From Halobacteriales archaeon QS_6_64_34 (GTDB lineage: Archaea > Halobacteriota > Halobacteria > Halobacteriales > Haloarculaceae), in assembly GCA_003020925.1 (NCBI GenBank), contig PXRT01000013.1, positions 28,867-92,866 on the forward strand: a DNA stretch of 64,000 nt. The letters run 5' to 3'. The position numbers and the translations under genes were made by a program. This document shows positions 8,657-16,632 of the stretch, piece by piece (the first letter of the stretch is position 1; the number at the start of each line of letters is the position of its first letter). The notes beneath the pieces are model-generated. The model was not told the DNA's origin. It worked only from the letters and a program-made list of their open reading frames with translations, and ran no database searches.

Positions 8657-9565
8657 ATGACAGACGGCACCGATGACGGACGACTCTTCGAGTGGTATCG
8701 AGCGTATATTGGCGAGCCGGACCGTGAGGTCGACGTCTATCTCGGGTTCGCGCTGTTTTTCGCCGGCATCGGGTTCGGTATCGCCGCGTTCGTCATCGGC
8801 GCCATCGGGCAGGTGACCGGGGCCGGCGGCGCGTCGGCGGACTTCATCTACCGGGAGGCGGCCATCGCGACGGGGATGCTCGCACTGCCGGCGACGCTGT
8901 CGAGTGTCGTCGTGCTCCTGCCGGTGAGCAAGCGCGCGGTGTACGGCGCGGCCGCCGGCTCGGCGGTGTCACTCGTCGGGCTGGGCGGGTTCATCTGGGC
9001 TTACCCCTACCAGTGGGCGCGCCCGCCGGGACCGACCTACAGCGTCCAGGTCCTGTTCATCTACGGGGTCGGCCTGGCCGCCCTGCTGGCGGCGACCGGC
9101 GGCGCGCTCGTGGCCTACCACATCGACCGGGCGAAACCACGCCCCGGCGACTTCACCGCCGAGGACGAGGAGACCGGCGAGGAGATAACCGACGAACAGA
9201 TACAGCAGGACATCGAGTCCGCGATGGAAGACGTCGACCTCACCTGGGGCGGCGTCGAGCGCACGGAGGGCAGCGACCTGAAGATTCGACCGAGCGAGGG
9301 CGAGGGCGACATGGACATCCAGGGGATGGACGTCGAGGCCGAACGCGTCCACCGCAGCAGCGTCGACGAGCAGGTCCAGGGCCTGGCGATGGTCAAGGGC
9401 GGCCAGAAGACCACCGACCGTTCCGAGTCGACGGTTGACGACCAGACGAACAAACTCGCGGAGCTACGCAAACAGAAACGCGAAGAGGCAAAGCAGGAGG
9501 ACGGAGACGAGACCGTCCTCAGCCGCGTACTCGACCGTATTGCGACGGCGTTAGGACGAAACTGA
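8657..9565 (+). CDS. Four-TM membrane protein with disordered tail, CdpA-like
   Basis: A 302-residue protein. Four transmembrane segments occupy about residues 28-52, 72-95, 98-117 and 128-155; the remaining 145 residues form an acidic, low-complexity cytoplasmic tail ending in a basic/acidic helix (KLAELRKQKREEAKQ). The opening WYRAYIGEPDREVDVYLGFALFFAG and overall build resemble what I recall of the haloarchaeal cell division protein CdpA (formerly DUF7139), a membrane anchor of FtsZ-based division. I could not run a search, so the assignment is tentative. The next gene encodes an actin homologue, compatible with a cytoskeletal role. Confidence 0.55.
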   Translation: MTDGTDDGRLFEWYRAYIGEPDREVDVYLGFALFFAGIGFGIAAFVIGAIGQVTGAGGASADFIYREAAIATGMLALPATLSSVVVLLPVSKRAVYGAAAGSAVSLVGLGGFIWAYPYQWARPPGPTYSVQVLFIYGVGLAALLAATGGALVAYHIDRAKPRPGDFTAEDEETGEEITDEQIQQDIESAMEDVDLTWGGVERTEGSDLKIRPSEGEGDMDIQGMDVEAERVHRSSVDEQVQGLAMVKGGQKTTDRSESTVDDQTNKLAELRKQKREEAKQEDGDETVLSRVLDRIATALGRN

Positions 9566-9674
9566 GCGCGCAGTAGCGGGCCGCTTTGCCCGTTTTCTTC
9601 GGTTCTGGCCTTACATATAAGGGTTTTCTTCAGCCACGACAAGTCAGCCAAAAACAATAACGAATCAGGTAGAT

Positions 9675-9719
9675 ACGTAGATTTATGTACGGTATAGGAC
9701 GATTATTAGTGAGCTACTC
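9675..9719 (+). promoter_or_regulatory. Probable promoter of the salactin gene
   Basis: The AT-rich block before ATG 9720 contains TATA-like stretches (TTTATGTA at about 9682-9689 and GGTATAGG near 9691) 25-35 bp upstream of the start. There is no clear Shine-Dalgarno site, which fits a leaderless haloarchaeal transcript. The 155-bp gap after the previous gene argues for independent transcription of salactin. Confidence 0.4.
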
Positions 9720-10754
9720 ATGGCAAAAGGACTCGACGTTGGAACGATGAACCTTATTTCGGCACAGCAGGACGGGAACGACACGGTCTTTGTCCAGCAA
9801 CGAAACTCGTTCGTGGAGATAGAGTACAGCGACATGGCCGAGCGGATGCTCTCCCGTTCGGACGTGCTCCACATCCGGAAAGACGACGACGTGTACGTAC
9901 TGGGTGATGACGCACTGAACTTCGCGAACATCTTCAATCAGGAGACTCGGCGGCCGATGTCCCAGGGGATTCTCTCCTCGGACGAGCAGTCGGCCATCCC
10001 GATGATGAAACTCATCATCGAGCAGGTCGTCGGCTCGCCGGACCACCCGAACGAGAAACTGTACTTCTCCTCGCCGGCCGACCCCATCGACTCGGACCTG
10101 AGCACGCTGTACCACCAGAAGACCATCCAGTCGTTCCTCAACGACATGGGCTACGACGCCGAGCCCATCAACGAGGGGATGTCGGTCATCTACTCGGACC
10201 TGGCAGACAACAACTTCACCGGCCTGGGTATCAGCTTCGGTGCCGGGATGACCAACGTCTGTCTGGCCTACTACGCGGTGCCAGTGATGAAGTTCTCGGT
10301 CGCCCGCGGTGGCGACTGGATCGACGAGCAGGCCTCGACGGCGACAGGCAAGCCCGTCGACAAAATCACCTCCATCAAGGAGGGCGACTTCGAACTCGAC
10401 TTCGAGACCGACGTCGGCGGCGCCGAGGGGGCGCTCTCGATTTACTACGAGAACCTGCTGGACTACGTCATCGGGAAGATTCAGGAGGAAGTCGACGAGG
10501 AAGACATCGAGGAGGGGCTCGACGTGCCCGTCGTCGTCACCGGCGGGACCTCCTCGCCGAAAGGGTTCAAAAAGCTGTTCGAACAGCACCTCAACGACGC
10601 CTCCATCCCGTTCTCCATCAGCGACGTCCGACACGCGGACGAGCCGATGTACAGCGTCGCTCGTGGTTCGCTCGTCGCTGCTCGCTCCGAGGAGGAAGAG
10701 GAGGGACGTGCGGACGACGCCGAAAAAGAAGAGGAAGTCGAAGCCGACGACTAG
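9720..10754 (+). CDS. Salactin, haloarchaeal actin homologue
   Basis: A 344-residue actin/MreB-fold protein beginning [19 protein letters not shown], with the phosphate-1 loop pattern DVGTMN (actin DxGTxN), the connect/phosphate-2 segment [16 protein letters not shown] (about 176-191) and the adenosine-binding [13 protein letters not shown] (about 273-285). The last 25 residues are strongly acidic. Sequence and length fit salactin, the dynamically unstable actin filament protein described in Halobacterium salinarum. It follows the CdpA-like gene, placing two possible cytoskeletal genes side by side. Confidence 0.85.
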   Translation: MAKGLDVGTMNLISAQQDGNDTVFVQQRNSFVEIEYSDMAERMLSRSDVLHIRKDDDVYVLGDDALNFANIFNQETRRPMSQGILSSDEQSAIPMMKLIIEQVVGSPDHPNEKLYFSSPADPIDSDLSTLYHQKTIQSFLNDMGYDAEPINEGMSVIYSDLADNNFTGLGISFGAGMTNVCLAYYAVPVMKFSVARGGDWIDEQASTATGKPVDKITSIKEGDFELDFETDVGGAEGALSIYYENLLDYVIGKIQEEVDEEDIEEGLDVPVVVTGGTSSPKGFKKLFEQHLNDASIPFSISDVRHADEPMYSVARGSLVAARSEEEEEGRADDAEKEEEVEADD

Positions 10755-10899
10755 TCGTCCTGCTTCGGACTCCTAGCGTATCCGACTGCGGACCGCTACC
10801 GGTCAAGCATCAAGCAGTATCCGCGTTCGCGTCGGCCGACGCTCCGGGTCGGTCGTTTCACCGGCCGTAATCCCCGTCAGCGTCTCACTGCCGGCTGTA

Positions 10900-11226
10900 T
10901 CAGCTCTCGCCGCCGGCGTCCTCGAAGACGGGCAAAACCAGGTCACCCTCTTCGATTTCCTCTTCGTCCACGCCGTTGACCAGTTCCTCCTCGTCGGGCA
11001 GTTCCGCGACGGGGACCGCTGTGGGAAGGTCGTCACGCGTCACGACGGTGACCGTCTGGCCCTGTGCCTGGAAGCGGTCGATAGCGTCGTCCCAGGACTC
11101 CGGCGGCCCGTGTTCTGCCGTGTGGTCGACCGAGATACCCACGTAAGCACAGTCCTGGCAGCCAAACGCCTCCCGCTCACCAAGCGTGTAGTGCGTCAGT
11201 GTTCCCCCACACCGTGGACACTCCAT
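10900..11226 (-). CDS. Zinc-ribbon protein downstream of psmA
   Basis: A 108-residue protein. MECPRCGGTLTHYTLGEREAFGCQDC gives a four-cysteine zinc ribbon at residues 3-6 and 23-26; the rest is an acidic alpha/beta tail (EEELVNGVDEEEIEEGDLVLPVFED). No enzymatic motif is visible. It lies just 3' of the leftover psmA end and is intact; its first 17-18 codons are also found, broken, at 12448-12500. The original gene order was probably psmA followed directly by this gene. Confidence 0.7.
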   Translation of the reverse strand: MECPRCGGTLTHYTLGEREAFGCQDCAYVGISVDHTAEHGPPESWDDAIDRFQAQGQTVTVVTRDDLPTAVPVAELPDEEELVNGVDEEEIEEGDLVLPVFEDAGGES

Positions 11227-11476
11227 GCATCAGGTTTTGCTACTGTGGGGCTTAATTCTATGGTCGGCCGGAAAACGGAAGCGGTCTACTCCTCGTCGGC
11301 GTCTTCGTCCTCGGCCTCGGGGTCTGCCAGCAGGCCCGCAGCTTCCAGATGCTGTTCTTTCTCGTCGTCGGAGAGCTTGCCGAACGTCTCGGTCTCGACG
11401 TCGATAGTCGCGATACCGATTCCCTCCGGGCTGAGACCGCCCTCGGTGACCGACGCGAGCGCTTCGAGCGCGAGGT
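11174..11476. repeat. Direct repeat copy 1: zinc-ribbon 5' end plus psmA 3' end
   Basis: Bases 11174-11379 align without gaps to 12448-12653 (offset 1274) with four substitutions, all transitions and all outside the psmA coding part. After 11379, copy 1 holds 87 further bases (11380-11466) missing from copy 2, then bases 11466-11476 match again up to GAGGTC. After 11476 the two copies diverge completely, marking the left boundary of the inserted DNA. Confidence 0.9.
11286..11476 (-). pseudogene. Orphan 3' end of psmA
   Basis: The minus strand encodes DLALEALASVTEGG...GIGIATIDVETETFGKLSDDEKEQHLEAAGLL to a TAA-type stop at 11286, which is the natural C-terminal part of a haloarchaeal proteasome alpha subunit (about 63 codons). 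Upstream of DLAL the frame runs into inserted DNA (EAAYT-), so there is no start or promoter belonging to it. It preserves the 29 residues that the main psmA copy lacks. Confidence 0.85.
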
Positions 11477-11597
11477 CTGTATAGGCCGCCTCAAGTTCAA
11501 GAAAACCAGTTGGGGGCTGTGGGTTCAAACTCTGTGAGAACCTATGTGGAGAAGTCCATAGGTTTATGGGTATGGAGTTAGTAACATAGGGTGACGG

Positions 11598-11903
11598 ATG
11601 GCGTCCTACACCACCATCGAAGACTGGAAGGATGTCGAAGACGGCTACGTTGTTGACGTCACCATCCGGCAAACGGAGGCTGAGAAGTACCCGAGCGGGT
11701 GGGACTACGGCCTACATCTCGGGGAAGTCGGTGGCGACACCATCCTCCGATACGACAACGCCCACGAGCGGACGAAAGGCCACGAGCGCCACACCCAGGA
11801 CGGTGTTGAAATCATCGGGTTTCCCGGGATGCTCACGCTCTACGACCGTTTCAAACGTGAAGCTGAAGAGATGTCGCCGGTGTCGTGGGACTGGCCGGAG
11901 TAG
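11598..11903 (+). CDS. TumE-like toxin (DUF6516)
   Basis: A 101-residue protein. The central motif ILRYDNAHERTKGHERHTQDG (about residues 49-69) is the hallmark of the TumE / DUF6516 toxin family, in which a short nucleic-acid- or nucleotide-targeting domain carries an R-YDN and a GH-H signature. The next gene, 23 bp downstream, is an HTH protein of the type paired with it. Whether it is active here is not known. Confidence 0.75.
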   Translation: MASYTTIEDWKDVEDGYVVDVTIRQTEAEKYPSGWDYGLHLGEVGGDTILRYDNAHERTKGHERHTQDGVEIIGFPGMLTLYDRFKREAEEMSPVSWDWPE

Positions 11904-11926
11904 GACGCCTCCAGGAGGTACACACT

Positions 11927-12331
11927 ATGCCCACGCTCAAAGTCACCGTCGGCGAACGCGACCGCCTCGATCAGCGCACCCGCAGCCGCATCAAGGCGGC
12001 CCAGGAGGGCAAGGATCTCGACGATGCCCAGCCGGTTCTGAACTTCGGGTCGTACGCTGAACTCAGCCGGCTCCTCAGCCCGAAGAATCTGGAGCTGCTG
12101 GAGACGATCTCTGAACACGAACCCGAGAGCATCCGCGAAGCCGCCGAACTGGTGGATCGGGACTACAAGCAGGTTCACCGAAACCTCTCTGAACTCGAAG
12201 ACATCGGTGTTATCGAGTTCGAAGGTGGTGGATCGGGCCAGGCGAAACGGCCGAAGCTGGCCTACGACGGTCTCGAAATCGACATTCCGTTTACCGGACC
12301 GAACGGGAGTGTCGGCGCAGCAGCACCTTGA
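11927..12331 (+). CDS. HTH antitoxin partner (HVO_A0114 family)
   Basis: A 134-residue protein. ATG 11927 is chosen because AGGAGG (11913-11918) sits at ideal spacing. Residues 1-45 (MPTLKVTVGERDRLDQRTR) are a likely dimerisation/toxin-binding part; 55-115 form a winged helix (LETISEHEPESIREAAELVDRDYKQVHRNLSELEDIGVIEF). This matches DNA-binding proteins partnered with TumE-like toxins in haloarchaea, so autoregulation of the pair is likely. Confidence 0.75.
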   Translation: MPTLKVTVGERDRLDQRTRSRIKAAQEGKDLDDAQPVLNFGSYAELSRLLSPKNLELLETISEHEPESIREAAELVDRDYKQVHRNLSELEDIGVIEFEGGGSGQAKRPKLAYDGLEIDIPFTGPNGSVGAAAP

Positions 12332-12447
12332 CATCCTCCACCCACACGCCCCAGCCGAACATCGACTGCAGCGGAAGCGGAGAGAGTCCACGCGCAGACG
12401 CGTGAGTGGCCGCTGTGGCTCTGAGTCCGTGTGGCGTCGTCGTCTCA

Positions 12448-12500
12448 CGCTCACCAAGCGTGTGGTGCGTCAGTGTTCCCCCACACCGTGGACACTCCAT
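12448..12500 (-). pseudogene. Broken 5' end of the zinc-ribbon gene
   Basis: It encodes MECPRCGGTLTHHTLGERE from ATG 12500 and then runs into unrelated inserted DNA; the frame continues as chimeric sequence to 12291. It is a duplicate of the first codons of the intact gene at 10900-11226 and lacks the second cysteine pair, so it cannot fold as a zinc ribbon. Confidence 0.8.
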
Positions 12501-12664
12501 GCATCGGGTTTTGCCACTGTGGGGCTTAATTCTATGGTCGGCCGGAAAACGGGAGCGGTCTACTCCTCGTCGGCGTCTTCGTCCTCGGCCTCGGGGTCTG
12601 CCAGCAGGCCCGCAGCTTCCAGATGCTGTTCTTTCTCGTCGTCGGAGAGCTTGAGCGCGAGGTC
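12448..12664. repeat. Direct repeat copy 2: zinc-ribbon fragment plus shortened psmA 3' end
   Basis: The counterpart of 11174-11476. It carries an internal 87-bp deletion relative to copy 1 at 12653/12654, at a short shared GCTT/GAGC junction. The right end continues into the psmA body. Confidence 0.9.
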
Positions 12665-13240
12665 GACGCCGTCATCGAGGGCCATCGTCTCGTCGTAGTG
12701 CTCTTCGAGGTACTCCCGGATGTCGCCCCGGTCGGCGCCGACGGCGAGGGCCTTCCACTCGTAGGGAGTCCCGGAGGGGTCCGTCTCGTAGAGGCGCGGC
12801 TCGCCGTTGGCGATGCCGGCGATGATGAGCGCGACGCCGAAGGGGCGGGCGCCGCCGACCTGCGTGTACTGCTGGATGTAGTCGGTGATTTCCTTCGTGA
12901 GCGTCTCGACGCCGACGGGCTCGCCGTAGCGCAGGTGGTTGACCTGGGCCTGTCGACGGGCGAAGTCGATGAGCTGGCGGGCGTCGGCGACGTGGCCGGC
13001 GCTCGCGATACCGATGTGGTCGTCGGCCTTGTGTATCTTCTCGACGGAGGACCGTTCCATCAGCGGCGAGCGGATGCGCTTGTCCACGGCCAGGACGACG
13101 CCGTCGCTCGTCCGGATGCCGATACTCGCCGTGCCGCGCTTGACCGCCTCGCGGGCGTACTCGACCTGGTAGAGCCGGCCGTCCGGAGAGAAGATAGTAA
13201 TTCCGCGGTCGTACGCCTGCTGTTGGTTTTGTCCCTGCAT
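12560..13240 (-). CDS. psmA: 20S proteasome alpha subunit with a 29-residue internal deletion
   Basis: ATG 13240 (MQGQNQQQAYDRG) is the canonical start. The 226-residue product has the alpha-subunit gate region and signature GITIFSPDGRLYQVEYAREAV and a full core through GADRGDIREYLEEHY. Usual haloarchaeal PsmA proteins are about 250 residues. Here DDGVDLAL joins directly to KLSDDEKEQ; the 29 residues kept in the orphan copy (EALASV...ETETFG) are missing in frame. By comparison with known alpha subunits these make up the rest of helix 4 and the last two beta strands of the sandwich, so folding or ring assembly may be damaged. A second psmA elsewhere is common in haloarchaea and might compensate. 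Confidence 0.88.
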   Translation of the reverse strand: MQGQNQQQAYDRGITIFSPDGRLYQVEYAREAVKRGTASIGIRTSDGVVLAVDKRIRSPLMERSSVEKIHKADDHIGIASAGHVADARQLIDFARRQAQVNHLRYGEPVGVETLTKEITDYIQQYTQVGGARPFGVALIIAGIANGEPRLYETDPSGTPYEWKALAVGADRGDIREYLEEHYDETMALDDGVDLALKLSDDEKEQHLEAAGLLADPEAEDEDADEE

Positions 13241-13244
13241 AGTG

Positions 13245-13721
13245 TTAGATGTCGAGGTCTGTCGCGCCGACGAACCCGTCGTCGGTCCGTACGTCCACCC
13301 GCCCGTCGCGAGCGACCGCGTCCCGGTCCCGGTTCTCGAACACGACCTGTCTCCGTTCCGGGCCTTTTGCCGGGCCGCGTATATATTTTTCCTCACACGC
13401 ACAAACGGTGCCGCTGGTGCCGATAACGCGAATACCGACTGGCGTGTCGTCGACGCTATCGAGGCAGGCGAGAGCCGCTCGCGCGGGGCCAGTGTGGCCC
13501 CGGCGAACCCGAACGATAGCGTGGCCGAGGCCGTCGTCGTGATTAAAACGCAGGACCGTCATATCCGCCGCCGCGCTGTCGGTGTCACCGAGCAGATTCC
13601 GGGTAGCGTACCACACCGCACGCTGGAGCCCCCGCCGGTCGAGGTCGGCGTCGGGCCACGTCTCGATGGCGACGGCCAGATACCGCCAGCGCGGCTGGAG
13701 GTGTTTGGGCAGGTGTTTCAC
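13245..13721 (-). CDS. rnp2: RNase P protein component 2 (Pop5 / Rnp2)
   Basis: A 158-residue protein starting MKHLPKHLQPRWRYLAVAIE, the Pop5 family opening. The ferredoxin-like fold part with AVWYATRNLLGD and VLRFNHDDGLGHAIVRVRRGH is clear; the last 30 residues are a charged extension. It lies 4 bp upstream of psmA in the same direction, the conserved archaeal order. Confidence 0.88.
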   Translation of the reverse strand: MKHLPKHLQPRWRYLAVAIETWPDADLDRRGLQRAVWYATRNLLGDTDSAAADMTVLRFNHDDGLGHAIVRVRRGHTGPARAALACLDSVDDTPVGIRVIGTSGTVCACEEKYIRGPAKGPERRQVVFENRDRDAVARDGRVDVRTDDGFVGATDLDI

Positions 13722-13798
13722 GGGGACCCACCCCCAGTGTCAGCGTTCATACGCTCCCGTTAGCAGGCCGGAGTGAAAAATCGGTACAACTGACCGTA

Positions 13799-14218
13799 TC
13801 ACCGCAGTGTCGAGCCGTGACGGGTCGCGCTGTCGTTCTCGTCGATGTGGGCCGGTTCGATACGTTCGATGGGGTTTCGGACCAGCAGGTAGAGCATCGA
13901 CAGCCCCATCCCGATGGTCTCGGCGACGATGACTGGGTCAGCGTTGCGCACGGCAGGGATACTGAGTCCGGCGGCGCCCAGAAAGACCAGGATGGTCATC
14001 GGACGGGCCAGAACGAAGGCACCGGCGAGGGCGGCAGTGACGATACCCAGCAGTATGCCGACGGTGAAGGTCAGCGCGAGGCTGTCAGTCACCATCACGC
14101 TACTAACCATGTTCATGCCGACTGCAGCGAGTGCGCCCCCAAGGAGGTACTTTGTGCCCACCACGCCCGCGAGCGAGGCGACCACGAGACTGCCGAACTT
14201 CGGGCTGGTGTTAGCCAT
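13799..14218 (-). CDS. Small multipass membrane protein between rnp3 and rnp2
   Basis: A 139-residue protein with about four transmembrane segments (8-35, 44-70, 72-90, 95-112) and a polar, acidic C-terminus (ERIEPAHIDENDSATRHG). No family recognised. It interrupts the RNase P gene pair, with gaps of 77 bp to rnp2 and 51 bp to rnp3; an AT-rich patch with TATA-like sequence (14215-14250) may give it its own promoter. Confidence 0.65.
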   Translation of the reverse strand: MANTSPKFGSLVVASLAGVVGTKYLLGGALAAVGMNMVSSVMVTDSLALTFTVGILLGIVTAALAGAFVLARPMTILVFLGAAGLSIPAVRNADPVIVAETIGMGLSMLYLLVRNPIERIEPAHIDENDSATRHGSTLR

Positions 14219-14269
14219 ATATATCCTGTGTCTCTCTTCCTAAATAAAGGTTGAGTTTTCGTGAAACAA

Positions 14270-14965
14270 TTACGATTCGTCCAGTCGAACGCCCGGCTCG
14301 ACGTAGGAGTCGCCGAGCCGGTCGCGGTTCCGGGCGGCCAGCCGGCCCCATTCGGCCAGTCCCGTGTGAACGTCTGTGGCGTCGAAGCCGATGGTCTCGC
14401 CCAGCGCAGCGAGTTCCCGGGGCGCCCGAAACGCCAGGTGGCTCTGAGGGTCGGCGCTGACGACGTAGGGGGCGTCGGCGTCGTCGACCAGTTCACGGAG
14501 CTTCCGGAGACCACGGAGCCGGCGGACGCGGCTCCCGCCGCTGTCGTGAACGACCGGGTGGAGGGCGAACTCGACGCGGACGCCGTTGTCGGCGGCCGCG
14601 TTCGCCAGCACGTGATTGAAGTCGCCGTCGCCCGCCATCGGGTGAGCGAGCACGTCGACGGCGGGAGTCTCGACGGCGAAGCGGTTTATCGCCCGGTCAC
14701 CGCCGTGGACGACGACGACGGTGCGCTTCGAGCGGTAGTTGCCGACGAGGCCGCTGGCCTGTGAGGGGTCGTCGGCCCGAACTTCGATACCGTCGACCAC
14801 GTCGACGTCGACCCGTTCCTTGACGGTCTCGATGTCGTCGGGGCTGCCCTCGTCGCCGTGGTTGCGGACGACGATACCGTCGTAGCCATAGTCGGCCGCC
14901 GTACGGGCCTGTCGGGCGAGGGTGCTCGGCCCGTCGGGCCGGACGTGGACAGCCTCGTACATCAC
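14270..14965 (-). CDS. rnp3: RNase P protein component 3 (Rpp30 / Rnp3)
   Basis: A 231-residue TIM-barrel protein (MMYEAVHVRPDG...YDGIVVRNHGD, VVVVHGGDRAINRFAVET, VDVLAHPM) typical of p30. The start codon overlaps the stop of the upstream RNA-binding gene; either of two adjacent ATGs (14965 or 14962) may be used. It partners Pop5, Rpp29 and Rpp21 in archaeal RNase P. Confidence 0.9.
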   Translation of the reverse strand: MMYEAVHVRPDGPSTLARQARTAADYGYDGIVVRNHGDEGSPDDIETVKERVDVDVVDGIEVRADDPSQASGLVGNYRSKRTVVVVHGGDRAINRFAVETPAVDVLAHPMAGDGDFNHVLANAAADNGVRVEFALHPVVHDSGGSRVRRLRGLRKLRELVDDADAPYVVSADPQSHLAFRAPRELAALGETIGFDATDVHTGLAEWGRLAARNRDRLGDSYVEPGVRLDES

Positions 14966-15387
14966 AGTTCGGCGAGCAGGTCCCGGGCGTTCTCGATGGC
15001 GTTTTCCCGCTTTGCGGGGTAGGCTTCGACCTTCGCGCGGAGCGTGATACCGTCACCGCGTTCGACGTCGCCACGGAAGGCCGCCTGCTTGTCGAGCGTG
15101 AGGAAAAACGAGCAGTTCTCGTCGACGCGGTCGTCCAGTTCCGCCCGCACGTCGTCGATGTCCGAAAGCGTCGCCACCTGCGAGAGGACGTGTCGAATCC
15201 CGTCGGCGTTCTCGACGCGAGCCGAGAGGACGGCGATGCGGTCGCCGTAGTGGCCCTCGCTCTCGGCGCGCTCGATGGGGTACTCCTCGGGGAGATAGGT
15301 TCGGAGCGCCGACTCGACGCGTTTCTCGTCCTCGGTGGCATAACAGAACACCCGGAGGTCGACGTAGTGGAACGGAACCGACGCCAC
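14962..15387 (-). CDS. RNA-binding protein of exosome-associated COG1325 family
   Basis: A 141-residue protein (MASVPFHYVDLRVFCYATEDEKRVESAL...EGHYGDRIAVLSARVENADGI). The opening with Y/F-hxDLRVFC and the GHYG motif are characteristic of the archaeal family placed next to RNase P and exosome genes. Stop and rnp3 start overlap, so the two are translationally coupled. Confidence 0.8.
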   Translation of the reverse strand: MASVPFHYVDLRVFCYATEDEKRVESALRTYLPEEYPIERAESEGHYGDRIAVLSARVENADGIRHVLSQVATLSDIDDVRAELDDRVDENCSFFLTLDKQAAFRGDVERGDGITLRAKVEAYPAKRENAIENARDLLAEL

Positions 15388-15390
15388 GGC

Positions 15391-15570
15391 TTACTCGCTG
15401 GCTTCGAGGTTGTCCTCGGGAACGCCCTGCTCCTGGCCGTCCTCGAAGGAAACCGTGTAGTTGGCGTCACCGAACATCGTGTCGACGACCTGCGTGATGG
15501 TCCCTGTCTCGCCGTCGTAATCGCTGTGCTCGTCGTGGAGAATGACTTCGTCGTCTTCTTCGAATGCCAT
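15391..15570 (-). CDS. Small acidic KOW/SH3-like protein
   Basis: A 59-residue protein; ATG 15570 chosen because MAFEEDDEVILHDEHSDYDGETGTITQVVD gives a compact SH3-like beta barrel pattern (a charged strand, D-x-G-E-T-G-T turn, and SFEDGQEQGVPEDNLE). Just 3 bp upstream of the RNA-binding gene, so probably first gene of the rnp3-rnp2-psmA operon. Function unknown. Confidence 0.7.
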   Translation of the reverse strand: MAFEEDDEVILHDEHSDYDGETGTITQVVDTMFGDANYTVSFEDGQEQGVPEDNLEASE

Positions 15571-15754
15571 ACGCGCCGATACTCGATGGCTGCTCAAAAA
15601 GGGACTGATTCGGCGGTCGTCGCCGCGCTGCTGGGAGTGTGGGCCACCGTGTCGAAGGGTTATAGTGACTCTCTCGCGTACTCGGTGGCATGATTGGTCC
15701 GTCTCACCCGCCGCTGTTTGCGTGCGATAGCTACGACTCCGCTCTCGGCGACAG

Positions 15755-16321
15755 ATGACTACCGTCGACGACCTGTGGTATCTCGCCGACGTAGCCAGCC
15801 AGCAGGCCGAACAGACCTACCACGACCTCCGTGACCAGTACGACGGGTTCGTGGAGTTTACGCGCCATCGGCGGGTCCAGCGGCCCCGATTTCGCACCGT
15901 CGCCGAGGACGCCCGCGACCACGGCGCCCCCTTCGGTGCGCACTCGCTGGCCTACCGGCCGACGGGTGAACTCCTGTTAGTGCGACACGACGGCGTCGGC
16001 CGGTGGGTGTTGCCCGGCGGCGAACTCGACGCGGGCGAGTCGTTTACCGAGACAGCACTGCGGGAACTGCGCGAGGAGAGCGGCATCGAGGCCCGCGTCG
16101 AGGGACTCGGGATGCTCGGTCGCGTGGAGTTCTACTGCGGGGACAACGACACCTGGGGGGTGCTCCCGGTCTTCGAGGCCCGCGCCGAGACCACGGCCAT
16201 CAGCGTCGACGACCCCGACGGCGAGATAAGCGAGGCCCGCTGGTTCGAGGAACTCCCGGCGGATACACGGGACCGCGAGGAGATACTGCGCTGGCGCGAG
16301 CGGCGGTTCAGTCGGGACTGA
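15755..16321 (+). CDS. Nudix hydrolase
   Basis: A 188-residue protein with the Nudix box GGELDAGESFTETALRELREESGIE (about 88-112), including the metal-binding REL-EE-G core. The N-terminal 60 residues (MTTVDDLWYLADVASQQAEQTYHDL) are the helical extension seen on haloarchaeal Nudix proteins. Substrate cannot be deduced. A 22-codon upstream frame (15690-15758) overlaps its ATG but is too short to support. Confidence 0.85.
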   Translation: MTTVDDLWYLADVASQQAEQTYHDLRDQYDGFVEFTRHRRVQRPRFRTVAEDARDHGAPFGAHSLAYRPTGELLLVRHDGVGRWVLPGGELDAGESFTETALRELREESGIEARVEGLGMLGRVEFYCGDNDTWGVLPVFEARAETTAISVDDPDGEISEARWFEELPADTRDREEILRWRERRFSRD

Positions 16322-16349
16322 CCCCGGGAGGCAAACGCCGCCGCGACGA

Positions 16350-16586
16350 TTACTCCGCCGAGCCCAGCCTGTCGCCGGCTTTCGACTTTGCGGTCTCTTT
16401 CGCTCGTTCGACCACCGGCTCGGCGTCGGCCCACTTCTCGCCGACCATCGCGCCCACCAGCGCCCCGATGCCGGCGCCGGTGCTTGCGGCTTTCGGGCTG
16501 ATGAGTCCGCCGACGGCCCCGCCGACGGCGCCACCGGTCGCTGCGTACTTTGCACGGCTTATTGCACGATTGATTCGCTTTCGCAT
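16350..16586 (-). CDS. Small glycine-zipper membrane protein
   Basis: A 78-residue protein (MRKRINRAISRAKYAATGGAVGGAVGGLISPKAAS...GIGALVGAMVGEKWADAEPVVERAKE). Two glycine-zipper hairpin helices (residues 15-30 and 36-50) are followed by an amphipathic helix, the build of a small membrane-associated protein. Converges with the Nudix gene. Function unknown. Confidence 0.65.
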   Translation of the reverse strand: MRKRINRAISRAKYAATGGAVGGAVGGLISPKAASTGAGIGALVGAMVGEKWADAEPVVERAKETAKSKAGDRLGSAE

Positions 16587-16632
16587 ACCATGAAATTCAC
16601 GCACGGACGTAAAAAGCCATGTGGCGGCTTCG

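Larger units (their letters stand above)
11477..12447. mobile_element. 971-bp toxin-antitoxin insert in the psmA / zinc-ribbon junction
   Basis: This segment lies exactly between the two duplicated psmA-end sequences. It carries two plus-strand genes (TumE-like toxin, HTH antitoxin), opposite in direction to the surrounding minus-strand psmA operon. I see no transposase, no integrase and no terminal inverted repeats, so it is cargo moved by homologous or illegitimate recombination rather than a recognisable insertion sequence. Confidence 0.65.

Noticed and set aside
11477..11600. T-arm-like GGGTTCAAACTC near the left end of the psmA insert
   Set aside because: No acceptor, D or anticodon arm can be built around it, so it is not a tRNA or att remnant that I can support.
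12291..12500. 69-codon minus-strand frame starting MECPRCGGTLTHHTLGERE
   Set aside because: Only the first ~19 codons are the zinc-ribbon gene; the rest reads backwards through the antitoxin's 3' end, so it is a chimera and not a gene.
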